The notes under the pieces are model-generated. The model did no database searches, was not told the origin of the DNA, and saw only the letters and a program-made list of their open reading frames with translations. Source: Cocos nucifera (taxonomy: Eukaryota > Streptophyta > Magnoliopsida > Arecales > Arecaceae). Taken from it: a stretch of 64,000 nucleotides of DNA. Made by a program: the position numbers and the translations under genes. The stretch covers positions 2,376,208 through 2,440,207 of the forward strand of contig QRFJ01000021.1 of assembly GCA_006176705.1 (NCBI GenBank), read 5' to 3'. Shown here piece by piece: positions 22,621-35,301 of this stretch (the first letter of the stretch is position 1; each line of letters starts with the position of its first letter).

Positions 22621-25600
22621 TTCTTCCTCTTGATCTATATTTTTACTTAAAATTAACTCTTTGATTTTGCCAAAACATATAAAAAATAAATATTTTTTTT
22701 AAATTTTTTTTAAAACAACAATCCTGAATCAGAATTTTGAAATTGATCCGATGAGTGCATACTCATTTTATAAAAAATTATCCAATTATGTATTTTTTGA
22801 AGATCCTTTATACTTTGACTAAGTAAAAATTATTGATGCAAATCATGACAGTTATACATCTTAACTGACATACTTCCTTCCATGTATCATGACATCAATA
22901 ATTATCACTTAACCCAGTCTTATATGCTAGAATACATAGGCTATCAAAAATCATAATGCTTATGATAATAGTCCCACTATCATGTCATATAAATGACATT
23001 TTTATTTACTTTAATTTTGATAAAAGTCAATCATAATGCATATAAATAATAATTAAACAAAAGTAATAACAGTCATCAAACCATTAAGAGATCTCAAAAT
23101 AAATATCTATTACTAATTAAATATCCCAATGATAAATGTTCATAATTTTTACATATTCTTTGAAAATTTTGGATATTAAATCTTTCGTCAAAAGGTCAGC
23201 TATCATACAAGCAGTACCAATAGAATTAATAGACATCTGATAACCACTAATTTTTTTATTTATAGCAAGATACTTAATATTAATATACTTGTTTGCATTG
23301 ATCATCTTGCTATTGTTAGAGAAAGAAACTGCAGCAGAATTATCACAATAAATTCTCATCAGCTTGAAAATAGAATCCATAACTCCAAGTCCTGAGATGA
23401 ATTTTTTCAACCATAGAACATGTGAGAAAGTCTCATAGCAGCTTATATATTCAGCTTTCATAGTAGAACAGGCAATAATGCGCCATTTGACGCTCCTCCA
23501 TAAGATTGCTCTACCAGCTAATATGAAGATGAAACATGATGTAGACTTTCTACTATCGAGGCAACCAGCATAATCTACATCTGAATAATCGATCATCTCC
23601 AATCGATCAGTCATAAGCATGTAGTCTTTAGTTTTCTGAAGATATCATATTACATTCTTGGCAGCTTTTCAGTGATCCATACCTGGATCATTCTGATATC
23701 TTCCAAGCATTTCTAAAGTAAAACTAATATTAGAATGAGTACATACTTGAGCATACATCAGATTACCCACTGCAAATATATAAAATATATCCTTCATCTG
23801 ATTTTTCTCAATCTCATTCCTGGGACACTAAAATTTATTGAATTTATCATCCTTAACAATTGGCACTTCACTTGATAAGTAACTTGATGTTCCAAATCTT
23901 TCTAGGATCATAGTAATATAATTTCTCTGAGATAAACCAAGTAACTCTTATTTCTATCATGATAGATTTCTATATCAAAAACATAAGTGTCTTTCATATC
24001 TTTTATGTCAAAATATTTGAAAAAAAAATTTTAGTTTTATGTAAAAAATCCAAATCATTGCTGGCTAGTAAGATATCATCTATATATAGTATCAAAAATA
24101 TAAACTTACTTCCATTCACCTTTAGATATATACATTGATCGACAATATTTTTTTAAATTCGAAGAAAATAATGATATGATTAAATTTTGAGTATCATTGC
24201 TTGGAAGCTTGTTTAAGATCATATATAGATTTTTTTAATTTACATACTAGTCTTTTATTTTCTTGCACTAAAAATCCTTCAGGCTATTTCATATATACAT
24301 TTTTCTTTAAATTTTCATTTAAGAATGTGATCTTGACATCTATTTGATATAACTCTAAATCAAAATAAGCTACTAATGCCATAATGATTCTGAATGAATC
24401 CTTTCTAAAAATAGAAAAAAATGTTTCATGATAATAAATGTCTTTCTTTTGAATGAATTCCTTTGCTACAAGTCAAGTTTTATATCTCTCGATATTATCT
24501 TTGGAATTCTGTTTGATTTTAAAAATTTATTTATAACCTATAGGCTTAAATCTTTCAGGTAATTCGATAAGTTTCTAGACTTGATTCTTATTCATGGATT
24601 CCATCTAATCTTTCATAGCATCTAATCAAAATTTAGAATCATCATTTTTTATGGCATCTTTAAATAAAACTGAATCATTCTTTATTCTAATATCATAATC
24701 ACATTCTTGTAAGTATATAATGTAATCATCTAAAATAACTGATCTTCTAATTTTAATAGATCTTCATAATATTTTAGCTTCAATATTATTATTGTGATTA
24801 TTTTTAATTGAATCAGATTCATTAACAATCTATTCAGGAAGTGGTGTATCAATCACCTGTTGATGTTTCATAGTTTCAGATTAAGCAGGCTCAAGCGGAA
24901 TATCTCTAGGTGTTACTATAATAGGAAGAGATTCTCTTATTTTTTATAGTATCATATTATGCGGTGTACCACTCATACTATTTTTACCATCCTCAATGAA
25001 CTTAGCAGTTTCAGTTTTAACAATTCTAGTGGTGTGTGATGGACAATAAAATCTAAAATTTTTTGATCTTTCTGGATATCCTATAAAATAACAACTAACT
25101 ATTCTGAGATCCAAATTCTTTTCTTATGGATTATATAATCGAGTCTCTATTGGACAATCTCAAATATGTAAATATTTTAAACTTGGTTTTCTACCTATCG
25201 ATAACTTAAAAGAAGTTTTAGGAACGATGTTACTAGGTATCCGATTTAGGATATACATAGTTATTGGTGTAGAATCTGGTTGATGCTGGATCAAGCTAGA
25301 GTGGAGGAGGATGAGGTCATCGTTGGTGACCTGCAAAATAAAGTTACATCTAGAGTCGGTGGTGATGGCTCCGGCAGGATCCTCCGACGATCAAGTTAGC
25401 TCTTCTGGCCAATAGAAATGGAGTGCTCAGAAATGAGGAGCTTAGAGCTTTAGAAGGGAGAGGAGAGCTTAGAGCCTCTAGAAAGTATATCTGAAGGATC
25501 CCTTTTTATAGGCGGAGCTTGAATGATGGTGACGACTATACCGTCTGATAACGGACCGCTCTAGGCCGCATGAGGTTCGGTACGGAGAGAGTGGTGTCCC

Positions 25601-26870
25601 AGGCTGGTAGTGGTGGCCATGTCGTCCGACCATGGGCCACATGGGGCTGGTTACGGAGGAAAGGTGTCGTCGGACTGGTGGTGATGATCGTACCGTCCGA
25701 TAGCGTCGCCCGTGGCAGACTGATAGCGATCGTTCGTCAAGATTTAATAATCATAGCTCTGAGAAAGCAGGTGTTGGTTGGTGAAGAATCTCGACGTATA
25801 TCCATTTCGGGGGAGTTCGGTCAAAGAAGAAGTTCAGCAAGGGTTCAACTTCTGTAGGAGTTCGACTAGAGAAGCGCGGAGAGAGTTCGGCCCTCATGGA
25901 CGTTCGACTGGAGGAGAAGCTCGAAAAGAGTTCGGCTCTTGTAAGAGTCCGACCGAAGCTCAGCCGCTGAGAAGTTCGACTGGAGCTCGACTGTTGAGAA
26001 GTTCGATTAGAACTCGGCCGCTGAGAAGTTCGGCTGGGGCTCGGCCACAGAGAAGTTCGACCGGTTAAAGGAGTTTGGCTAGGACTCGACCGTTGGGGAG
26101 TTCGACCGGTTGAAGAGATTTGGCTAAGACTCGGCCGCTGAAGCTCTTCCATGGCTACCGATTGTGTTAGGCTGAGCATCGAATTGGACTTCGGTAGGAG
26201 CGGAATTTATCCCAAATAATAGTAATTTTCAAGGCTTCTCCCCATAAATTCAAGAATAATGAGGATTTACTAATCATACTCCTCATCATGTCCATCAATG
26301 TGCGATTACGTCTTTCAATCACACCATTTTGTTGAGAATTTTTCGGCATAGTGTATTATGCTATAATATCACACTGTTCAAGAAATTTGGTAAAATATTC
26401 AGAATTATGGTCAAATTTATCATATTTGTTATAGTATTCACTATCCTTATCAATCTCACAACCTTAATTTTTCTGTCCAACTGATTTTCTACTTCAGCTT
26501 TGTATACCTTAAAGATTTTCAAAGCTTCAGACTTTTCATGCAACAGAAAAACATAATCATAACGTGAGAAATCATTAATAGAGATAATAAATTACTTTTA
26601 CCCTCCAAAATAAGATATAAAATAGCCATAAATATCGGTATGTATCAATTATAAGAGTTCTTAACTTCTAGTGGCATATTTTTTATTATTTTTAATTTAT
26701 TTTTTTTAATACAATCGATGCACATATTAAAATTACTAAAATCTAGATTTGATAAAATATATTTCTTAACCAATCTAATGATTCTTTCATGATATAATCG
26801 CTTATGCCATAACATTGAAGAACTTTAATTTATAATACTATATTTTATTTCGATATTAATATTTAAAATA
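22621..26870 (-). pseudogene. Copia pol remnant (GAG-pre-integrase, integrase, RT, RNase H), minus strand
   Basis: On the minus strand, from high to low coordinates: the GAG-pre-integrase block LWHKRLYHERI..LVKKYIL with NICIDCIKK (26830-26650); integrase with SQQNGVIERRNRTLMDMMRSM (26335-26250) and WGEALKI; then after the solo-LTR insertion YILNRIPS and a GYPERSKNFRFY block (25245-25060); RT with YIDDILLASND (about 24090-24045); and a long open RNase H block 23620-23117 with YSDVDYAGCLDSRKST, CDNSAA and ADLLTKDL. Stops and shifts occur in integrase and RT; RNase H is open for 168 codons. Gag, most of protease and the 5' LTR are missing above 26870, so the element is truncated. Confidence 0.87.
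25262..26218 (-). mobile_element. Solo LTR of the Ty3/gypsy family, inserted in Copia integrase
   Basis: This 957-bp unit interrupts the minus-strand Copia integrase. The target duplication ATAGT is perfect on both sides (25257-25261 and 26219-26223), and integrase reading resumes across it. It matches the LTR of the gypsy elements at 11441 and 55419 through shared blocks GACCTGCAAAATAAAGTT, GGATCCTCCGACGATCAAG and GCTGAGCATCGAATTGGAC. Both outer dinucleotides have decayed. The inner part, 25860-26130, is a GC-rich series of short repeats built on GAGAAGTTCGACTGG. With no internal gypsy sequence next to it, it is a solo LTR left by LTR-LTR recombination. Confidence 0.92.
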
Positions 26871-28320
26871 AGTAAAAATTGTTCAAAAGAAGAATTTAAA
26901 TTTAATTTATATAATTCATTACATAATATTTAAATATCAAAAAAATATTTTTTATTAATTTAAAATTTAAATTTATAAAAATATATAATTTTTTTTAAAA
27001 AAATAAATAATATTATAGATTAGATATTTTTTATTATTAATAATATTAGATTTTGGAAACGACGTCAAAAGCCACGAATGCTTAGTGACTTTGTGATTTT
27101 TTGAATGCTTATTTTTTAAATTGTACTTGTATCGATTTGTGCGATGGTTTTTATTTTTTTAAAAAAAAATCAATCTCATCAATTAATACAAAAGATAGCG
27201 TGTCAGACGTTCGCCGTTAAACTCTCGTTCACGTGATTGGAGCCTTACGATCTTCGTAATCCGCCATCGAGCGGTGGCCTCCAGCAATCGCCAGCCGTCC
27301 ATCCTTCTACGTCCAGCGGCGGTACGAGGTTTCCGAATCCACGGCTGGAAACGGGCGACAGTTTAGCTTGAACGAAGTAGGATTCTGGCTTGGGGCAAAC
27401 AATGCCGCGAGACCGAGACGTAGCAAAATGAGATTGTATGAGCACGGCCTGTTTTAGACGACGGACGAGTGCTGACCACGCACTAATACATAACGCCGTT
27501 TGCACTGGACCTTTATTAACGATCCTCACTATCATTTTAATTTACTGTCATAATCTAGACGAGGGCTCTTCATCATTTGCTGATCATTTACAGCAAATGA
27601 TCATATTATTTAACGTTGGTTGAAAATATCCAACTAATAAATATATTTGTGAAAAGTGATTGCATTTAATATTCAAATAGTTTATTTAGATTGTATTGGA
27701 TTATTTTATACCCATTTCAATAGCTATTTATAAGTTAAATGCATGTGTGTTATATCTAATTTTTTTTTGAGAAAAAATGTGCATCTATAATCAAATATTA
27801 ACACATACAATGTATGGAGTTTTTTAAGAGATGATAGCTAGAACATGTGATGAATGAAGATAAAAATTTTTATTTTAATATATATATATAAATCTTGTTA
27901 ATTATGATATCAAATGATTTTTCATTTTTATACAAAAACTTCTCTATTAAATTTATGATTGCTAAAAGCAGTAGATTCCTTTTATGATTAAAATGTATGT
28001 ATACTATTTTTATGATTAAAATTTATGTATACTTTGAAATATATAAAAATGATATTTTATATTATGTAGTAAAATAAAAATTAGAATGAAATACCGTTTG
28101 ATATAACAACCATTCTGTATCGTGAAACGAAAAAATAAGAGAAGTGAAACAATATTTTTTTGGCTGACAAAAGTTTTGTTCATGTAATAATTTTAGTTTT
28201 ATCAACGTAGTAAGTATATAGCACAAAATGCTGAAGTCATAGAGGGAAATAGCAATTCGTTGCTTGTAAAAGGCTAAATAATGTCTATTATTTTAAAGTC
28301 CAACGAACGGCCGTTTCATT
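26871..28320. other. Intergenic, no gene seen
   Basis: 26.87-27.05 kb is extremely AT-rich. A GC-richer patch at 27180-27500 has short open frames on both strands without recognisable domains. The rest, to 28.3 kb, is AT-rich. It forms the boundary between the transposon block and the gene island. Confidence 0.5.
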
Positions 28321-28542
28321 GTTCATAAAATAGCACGCTGAGCGGTAAGTTGACGGGTGGTGAGAGATCCTTAACAGTTGTATTTACGGGCTTCAATAAA
28401 ATGGGCGGGCCTGCTCTCTCCCGAGGGCGCACTCCCTGTATCACCGTACTCCAATGCCAGTTCTCGGTTCCGTAATTTCGACGCGTTCCCCAGTCCTAAT
28501 CGCATCCTAGCCGTTGGTCCGGTGATTTACGCCGTGAACGCG

Positions 28543-29160
28543 ATGTGGCGCGACCGCCGTCTCCAGGAGATGAAGCGCCTCTTCCGGTGTGTGGAGGCGC
28601 TCGCCGCCGTCCTCCTACTCTCCTGGTACTCCGCCCGCCTCCCCACCGCTGTCGGCCTCTCCTGTGACCTCCTCCGTCGCCTCGCCGCCCTCCTTCTCAG
28701 TCCCCGCTTCGTCTTCCTCCTTGGCAACGCCATCGTCCTCATCCTCTTCGCCAGGTCCGGCCACTCCTCTCCTTCCCCCGCCGTCGATTCTCTCTCTGCC
28801 GGAGCCGGCGACATCTACGACGAGTTCGTCGACCGCCGGAGACGGATGATGCAGTACCCGGCGGCGGAGGTGGTATGCGAGGACAAGAAGGTGTGCGTGG
28901 AGGGGCCAGCGTGTCGCAGGAGCCGGTCGGAGAGACTGGAGCTGGGTCCGAGTGCGCCGGAGCTCCGGCGGTCCGTGACGGAGGTCGACAGTTCGGACCA
29001 GAAACAGCCAGTGGCGTCGGAGGAGGATGCGGAGGAGTTCCGGCGTACGGTTGAGGCGTTTATCGCGAAGCAGCTGAGGTTCCACCGGCAGGAGTCCGTG
29101 TCGACGTCCATGTCGATGACCGTTGCCTCCTCCGCAGGGACAGCAGAACCAGATATATAA
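28543..29160 (+). CDS. DUF4408/DUF761 domain membrane protein (intronless)
   Basis: This single-exon gene gives a 205-residue protein. The N-terminal region has a basic start (MWRDRRLQEMKRLFR) and two likely membrane segments, about residues 16-31 and 48-70, as in DUF4408 proteins. A Ser/Arg-rich, probably cytosolic middle follows. At residues 164-184 is the DUF761 signature EEFRRTVEAFIAKQLRFHR, followed by a 21-residue Ser/Thr-rich tail. The frame is open 55 codons further upstream to an ATG at 28378, but I chose 28543 because the family normally begins MWR-basic just before the first membrane segment, and the extra N-terminus looks like untranslated sequence. It is GC-rich in contrast to its AT-rich surroundings, as monocot intronless genes often are. 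The molecular role of the family is not established; membership is clear, function is not. Confidence 0.85.
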   Translation: MWRDRRLQEMKRLFRCVEALAAVLLLSWYSARLPTAVGLSCDLLRRLAALLLSPRFVFLLGNAIVLILFARSGHSSPSPAVDSLSAGAGDIYDEFVDRRRRMMQYPAAEVVCEDKKVCVEGPACRRSRSERLELGPSAPELRRSVTEVDSSDQKQPVASEEDAEEFRRTVEAFIAKQLRFHRQESVSTSMSMTVASSAGTAEPDI

Positions 29161-31850
29161 AATAATACCAGAAATTAAACTTAGAATGGAAAAATCTCTC
29201 TGTCTTTTTTTCTTTCGTGCTTATATTTCTCCATAAAATTTGTAAAAGTAAAAGCCGTAGATTATTCAGAGAGAGCTTCGTTTCGGAGAAAATATCCCCG
29301 TAATCCGCACTCGTGTTGACATCGTAGGCCTGAGGATATTTTCGTAATTTCATCGTTGGCTCTAAGTAATGTGTCATCTACGTACTCATCCATCATCTCT
29401 GAACCCTCTTTAATTCCAATGGAATCATGTACTATTAAGATGTGTATTTTTTTGAGGTCCATGTCTGCTCTTTTTCCCAAAACCCTCCAAGTTAACGCTT
29501 CATCTGTAGTCAAGTGTTTACGGTCCTTGTTTATCCATCCATGTCTTGATCATCGTTTGCGTTCTTTGATAAATAAGTGGGAAAGGCCACCATCTCAGTT
29601 TAAGCCTAAATCATAAGATTCATCTATAGTATTTAAGAAGATTAATAGAACAAAGAAAGTGTTTAGGTGCTTTTCCTTGTCCAGGCTCAGTTACCTGGTT
29701 GAGTGGTTGCCAGTCTACTCCCCAGATGGTCCCTTTTCCCTTTTCAGACTAAAGCAAGATCATTAGTTTAGCTCTAAGTGGTCAATGCTCTGAAAGATAT
29801 AGGATTGTGATGCATATATAAATTAATCTAGTAATCATGCAAAATGCCAATCACTTGGTCCGCAAGTTCTGGTGCTTGGGGCACCATTTTTCTTAGTCTA
29901 CACTTAATTTAAGAATACATCATAAGAGCAAAAACTTAATGTGAGAATACAAATACACGGATCAAAATGCTTTTCTTTCTTTATTTGATATTTTAGTGGA
30001 GGATGCATAAAGACATGCCTTTTACGCGGTGGGGCAAATGCGTTTTGGCTCCATTTATTTGCTTTCTTACGTTTGATTTATTATATATTTATTGAGTTGC
30101 ATTCGTCCGCAATCTTATTTCCTAGAGAGGATCTTTATTAAATTTCCCTTCTTTCTTTATTTTTAATTCTACTCTCGTGAATATCTTTTCATTTGGGGTA
30201 TTAAGAAAACTATCTAGGGATAATGAAATCTAAGAGGCAAATAATACAGGGGATTGGATGTCAATATATATGGCTAATTATATGTGATCTATGTTTTAGA
30301 CGATCTTATTAGATGTTCCTATTAAATTTTTAATATTTTATTAGCTAACTCTTACGGATAAGAAGCAACATTGGAAGGAATAATTACCATAAATCTGCAA
30401 GTTGCAACTAAAGGAGCGGGGCCTCCACAACAAATCCGTAGGCTTTTATAGAATCTATATGAAGTGGAAATTATTCTTGATTCCATATTTTAAGTGAATC
30501 TATAGTTCCATTCTCATCCACTTTCTTTTTACATAAGAATAGACTGCTCTCATCAAAAGCACAATTTATTATGATTTCCATCTCAACAAAACAAAAGTCG
30601 CATAAATTCTGTGACACGAGCTTGAATTAAATATTCTTGGAAAGTTTTGAAAAATAGTTGTGATCATTTCTTGGATTTTTTAAATACTTCCGAATTTGAA
30701 CCTTTCCGGTCTTCCCACCATCATTGAAACTGTCTGTTTTTTTTTTTTTTTTTTTGGTTATCGATTTTATTTATTTATTTATTCACTTTGTTATTTATCT
30801 TACTCTCTTCACTACTTTGATAAAATATTGTTTTCACTACTTAGAAATGCCAAAACTAGGAGTCAGTTGCAGTTTTCCTTCCCAGAATTAAAGGTAGGCA
30901 CAGTTTGGAAAGACTAACCAACAAATGGAGTCCAACAATTTTTACTTTATTAAATGCAGAAATGCGCCTCCTTGACTCTGCTCGACGTATTTTTTATCTC
31001 ATGACATATACCAAAAATATCTCTTCCCTGCTTCCGCTTCAAAATCCGGTGATTTGATGCCATCACAAGGTAACGCACATAGCTGTCAGGTTCCAAGATG
31101 AGCTGATGCTGGGCTCTGCCCATACGCCAAAATTCTAATATCATGGTCAACCATTACGCTCCCCTCTGTGCTATGTAATGAAACGGAGGAGTCTTGTATC
31201 CATGCCCGGATGCAATTCTAAGGTCAGTCCAGCAAATATGCTAACAGCTGTCCACTTTCCCAAAGGGAAAAAAAAAAACCCTCTCTTTGTATTTGAGTTT
31301 TGTCTTCACATCCTGTAAAGCTGTCATGGCCTCACATGGTCACATGGGATCCATTGATCCAACCATCAGTGAGAAGGCTCGGACAAACTTCCATTCCCCT
31401 CTCCAAATTCCATGTACATAAATTGACATCACAAATTAGAAAAAAATGGATCATAAATTGATGTCTGTCAAGCAAGAGATCATGACCACCCAATGAATGC
31501 CTTGGGCTTATAAGCTCATCAAAATCCCCCGAGCACTGGTTGATGCTTCGGAGGCGTCTAGTGTGGCCCGTAAGAAGTGTTCGAGACTGTCATGGCTCAT
31601 CACCAGTAGTGGTTTCGATGGCCCTCAACCAGAAAGTGGTTTATTTTATTTTCTTTATTTTTCACAAACATATTATATGAGAGAGCAAACGCAGATCAAG
31701 AGGAATTGTTAGGAGTACGAAGGGGATTGATTTTTGGATGCGGTATGCCATACAGGGATAGCTTATTATGTCATGTCACAGCTTAGGTACATGCTTGCAG
31801 TTGCAGAGTTCGTCCTTGCACGAGGACGCAGTCATGAAATGATATGTGAG
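29161..31850. other. Intergenic, no gene seen
   Basis: AT-rich sequence with poly-T tracts (for example 30736-30755). Several frames of 70-100 codons are open, but none shows a family motif, splice-site support or codon bias like its gene neighbours. Confidence 0.45.
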
Positions 31851-32005
31851 TAGGACTGCAAATGAGTCGAGCTGCTCGTGGATTACTCGAGTTCGACTCA
31901 ACTTGGTTATTATCGAGTTCGAGTCAAGCTTGAGTACGCGAGTCGAGCTCGAATAATAGGATGCTCGGCTCAAAAGCTCGCGAGTCTACTCAAATATACA
32001 TATAA

Positions 32006-32097
<92 letters not shown>

Positions 32098-32325
32098 AGA
32101 TAAGATTCGATTTGGAGTTCAAATTCGAGTTCGAGTATGGTTTGGTTCATACTCGAGTCAAGTCGAGTCGATCTCAAGCCTTGTCTATTTTTTATCGAGT
32201 TGAGTTCGAGTTTAAAATGTTAAGATTCGATCGAGCTCGAGCCTAATTTCGAATCCGAGTATTTTGAGTCGAGTCGAGTTTGAACTTTCAATTATTTGAT
32301 TTGACTCGACTCGATTGCACCCCTA
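31851..32325. mobile_element. Small non-autonomous hAT-like element with a long (TA)n core
   Basis: The left end TAGGACTGCAAATGAGTCGA and the inverse of the right end, TAGGGGTGCAATCGAGTCGA, form a terminal inverted repeat. The 8-bp flanks, TATGTGAG (31843-31850) and TATGCGTA (32326-32333), are partly alike (five of eight). Both arms are full of GAGTCGAGCTCGAGTTCGAG motifs, many palindromic, so the element could fold into a hairpin around the central TA run. Confidence 0.7.
32007..32092. repeat. (TA)n microsatellite, about 43 units
   Basis: An uninterrupted TA dinucleotide run at the centre of the hAT-like element at 31851. It creates a spurious Tyr-Ile open frame on both strands. Confidence 0.98.
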
Positions 32326-32333
32326 TATGCGTA

Positions 32334-35301
32334 TACTATCATAACTTCATATTTTTTAAGAATTTTTTTTTAAAAAAAAAAGAAAAATTGGATTAGTGAA
32401 TTAAAATTCCTGTTTGGTCATGTAATCTTAAATTCCAAATTCCAATGCTACGTCTCTTTTTGGAGGACACCTTTTAATGCCGTTTGGCTTCAAACTAAAC
32501 AAAGAGAAGATGAAATCTCTTGATCAATTGAATAACGTATAAATTGCTTTTTAGAATACCATATACACAATGTATATATATCAGTCCAAGACTTTGAATA
32601 TGCTAGCAATTCTATAAGAGATTTTGAGTATGATAACAACTCTATCAATATCAAAAATTGGTTACATTGATCCGAATCTTGATAGTCTTTAATATTCATT
32701 GTCTAGGTGTGCGGTGGAGGATGACCGTACTGCTTTGTATCATACAACATAGATGATTTGGCATGGAAGAACTTCTGAAGAAAGGTATGTTGCAACCTCT
32801 GAGCTCTCTAGCAAGGTTCTTCGATTGGCAGTGCTGGACGCTGGCTTCCTCCTCAGAGGTAGTGACATTGGCTTCCGTAACAGCCGGTTCTTCGTGCTAA
32901 GGCCAACAGATTCACCTGAATGCTCTTTAACACTTGTGAATTGCAAGTGGCCTGGGAAAACCACCTGTGCACGTTATTTTCGAAGATAGTGTTTAGATAT
33001 CCAAATGTTATTTCTAGAATAAGAATATGAATTTTTAAAAAATAGCTATTTTTTTTATTATTTTAGATTTTTATTTGATTGAAACTTTTCATCTAGAATA
33101 AGTAATTAATATAGTTTAATTAATATAGTATTATTTTTGATTTCTAAATCAAAATTTATTAAAGATCTAGAGTAAGCTATTTCATGATTGATAGTGGAAT
33201 AACTAAAACAAGATAAATAGGAGTAAGAAAGAGTTGAACGAAATTGTTGGTCTACCATCGTGTTCTTATCTGTTTGAGAGAATAAAATGAAATAAGTTCT
33301 TATTTTATTTAAAATTACGTAACTAAATACTATCAAAGATGACTTTGATATAATAACCAAATTTCAGTTCAATTTGACATGAAACTTCCTCCCCGACGAA
33401 TGCAATAAGGAAGGTATTTTAACTTGGTTGGCAGAGAAGGGCCCGTTTTATTGGGCTACCAGGTGGTAGCAGATTTGGTACTTCAAAGATTCTCTTTCTC
33501 AACTCCAAAGCTTTAAGTGAGGTATTTTAACCTCCAAGCTGTCTTATCTTGCTTCCTCTTCTTCAGCATTTTTTATGTTTTTTTGGATGAGAAGGGAGGT
33601 AAACGAATTACCCGGCCCTTATTACTTCTTTATTTTTTGTAATTCCAACTCCGGTGAGGTTCGCCTCCCTTTCGAACCCCAGACCCAACCTCCTGCCCCC
33701 AACCGACAAAAAGGAAAAAAAAAAAGAAAAGAAACGAAAAAAATGTTCAACCTTTATGGATTGACATGAATAAAACGCTGGAAAAGGGATCAATGCTCTC
33801 AATTATAAACTGGCTTCGATCCCTTTCTAGAATGAATCTAGCAGTCCCAAATATCCATCCATTATTGGGCATATACTGATATTATTCCCACATGGTCTGA
33901 CTGGCCAAGCATTAAAGGCCTTCCGAAGAGTCCCATTCCCTGACCGAAACGGCAAGAAATATCCAAATACCTGATCATAATGGTATCTATTCCTCTGTTC
34001 CGTGCCGTCAGCATAAGGAGGAATCCTACGGTTTGAAGCTCACAGCTGCTCTCCATGTGGAATTTTTGAACCCTCCCTGCATTTGAGATGGGAATCTCGC
34101 TATCCACCTGTGCCTTCCATTTTATTTATCCAGACATAAAGGCGTCGATGGTTTAATGGAATCGATCGAACAGGTTATCGTGATAGATATAATTTTTTTA
34201 TGATAGATATCGTTTCGTCGGGTAAATGCTTCGTCTTTCTCGAAACCTCCCTGGACAACCTTCCTAATCCACCGTTTTTGTGAATCACAAAGGTAACGTT
34301 GGCTTTCGGTCCTTATTAAAATGCCTAACTACCGTGTTTGGCACCAAAAGATCAGGTTTACAGCCACTCCATGGAGGTTTTCAGGAACGATATCCTATTT
34401 TTATATAACGTGCATCATTATATTTCTTGGAGAAGGTTGGAAAAAAGGGGAATGTTTGACAAACAAGGATATATACCAAGAAAGGATAACCAATCCATTT
34501 AGTTTGGGCGTTAAAAATGGCAAACTAAAGCGCAGTGCTCATGGAATTTCAAATCAAATGTTTCGCAGAGAAATCTAGCGTCGTCGTCGGACACGGAAAG
34601 TTAAATAGATGAAACAAGCTAGATTCTAGCACTTCGATTATAAAACATGCCATTAGCCAAATGATGCCATAAAGATAAGTATGTAGAGAAGTACAATAAT
34701 AATATATCATACCATATGATTGAATCATGTGGCCACCGCTTTCCAACACATATTAAATAAAGCATTTTTATCTTTTCGTTTGAAATTTTAAATGATAAAA
34801 TATCCTTCTCTTTTTATGACATGCTGTTTATAAGAAATAATAATATGATGTTAGGATATCATAATATGGTCACGATATGTCATAATTTTTCAGCATAAAA
34901 AATATATTTTCATCATTTAAAATTTTAAATAAAAAAAATAAAATTACTATATTTAATATGCATTCAAAAGCGATGGCTACATGTGTAGCCAATTAAAAGG
35001 GGTGGAGCATTTTTCCAATATCGGGGTGCGGGTGCGGTAATACAAGTACTCAACATTGGGCTCACAATCCTACCTTTGCTTTTAGCGAGCCCGTGATAGC
35101 CCAGCTAATTGCCAACTAAAGTGATTCCGTTCTCTGTGTACAAAGCTCGGGTGATTCTTTAACAACTTTCAGAACAATTGATGAGGAGTCTCGACTCCTC
35201 TCGATTCAACCAAATACAATTAGCGAACAGAGATTGCTATTCCAAGTTTCAAGCAGATGGAGCCGCTGTTCTCATAATAAGACCAAGTAGTGCAGTGAGT
35301 T
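32334..35301. other. Intergenic downstream of the P450 gene
   Basis: Mostly AT-rich non-coding sequence. A 230-bp island at 32740-32989 is open on both strands and has higher GC than its surroundings, but I recognise no domain in either reading. The rest has poly-A/poly-T stretches only. Confidence 0.45.

Noticed and set aside
28378..28542. In-frame upstream extension of the DUF4408/DUF761 gene to an earlier ATG
   Set aside because: The 55 extra residues have no family similarity and precede the usual MWR-basic start; treated as 5' untranslated.
28527..29111. Several antisense and shifted frames of 83-156 codons over the DUF4408/DUF761 gene
   Set aside because: High GC content removes stops in all frames; only the plus frame shows family motifs and membrane segments.
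31878..32177. Open frames rich in Tyr-Ile
   Set aside because: Translation of a (TA)n microsatellite.
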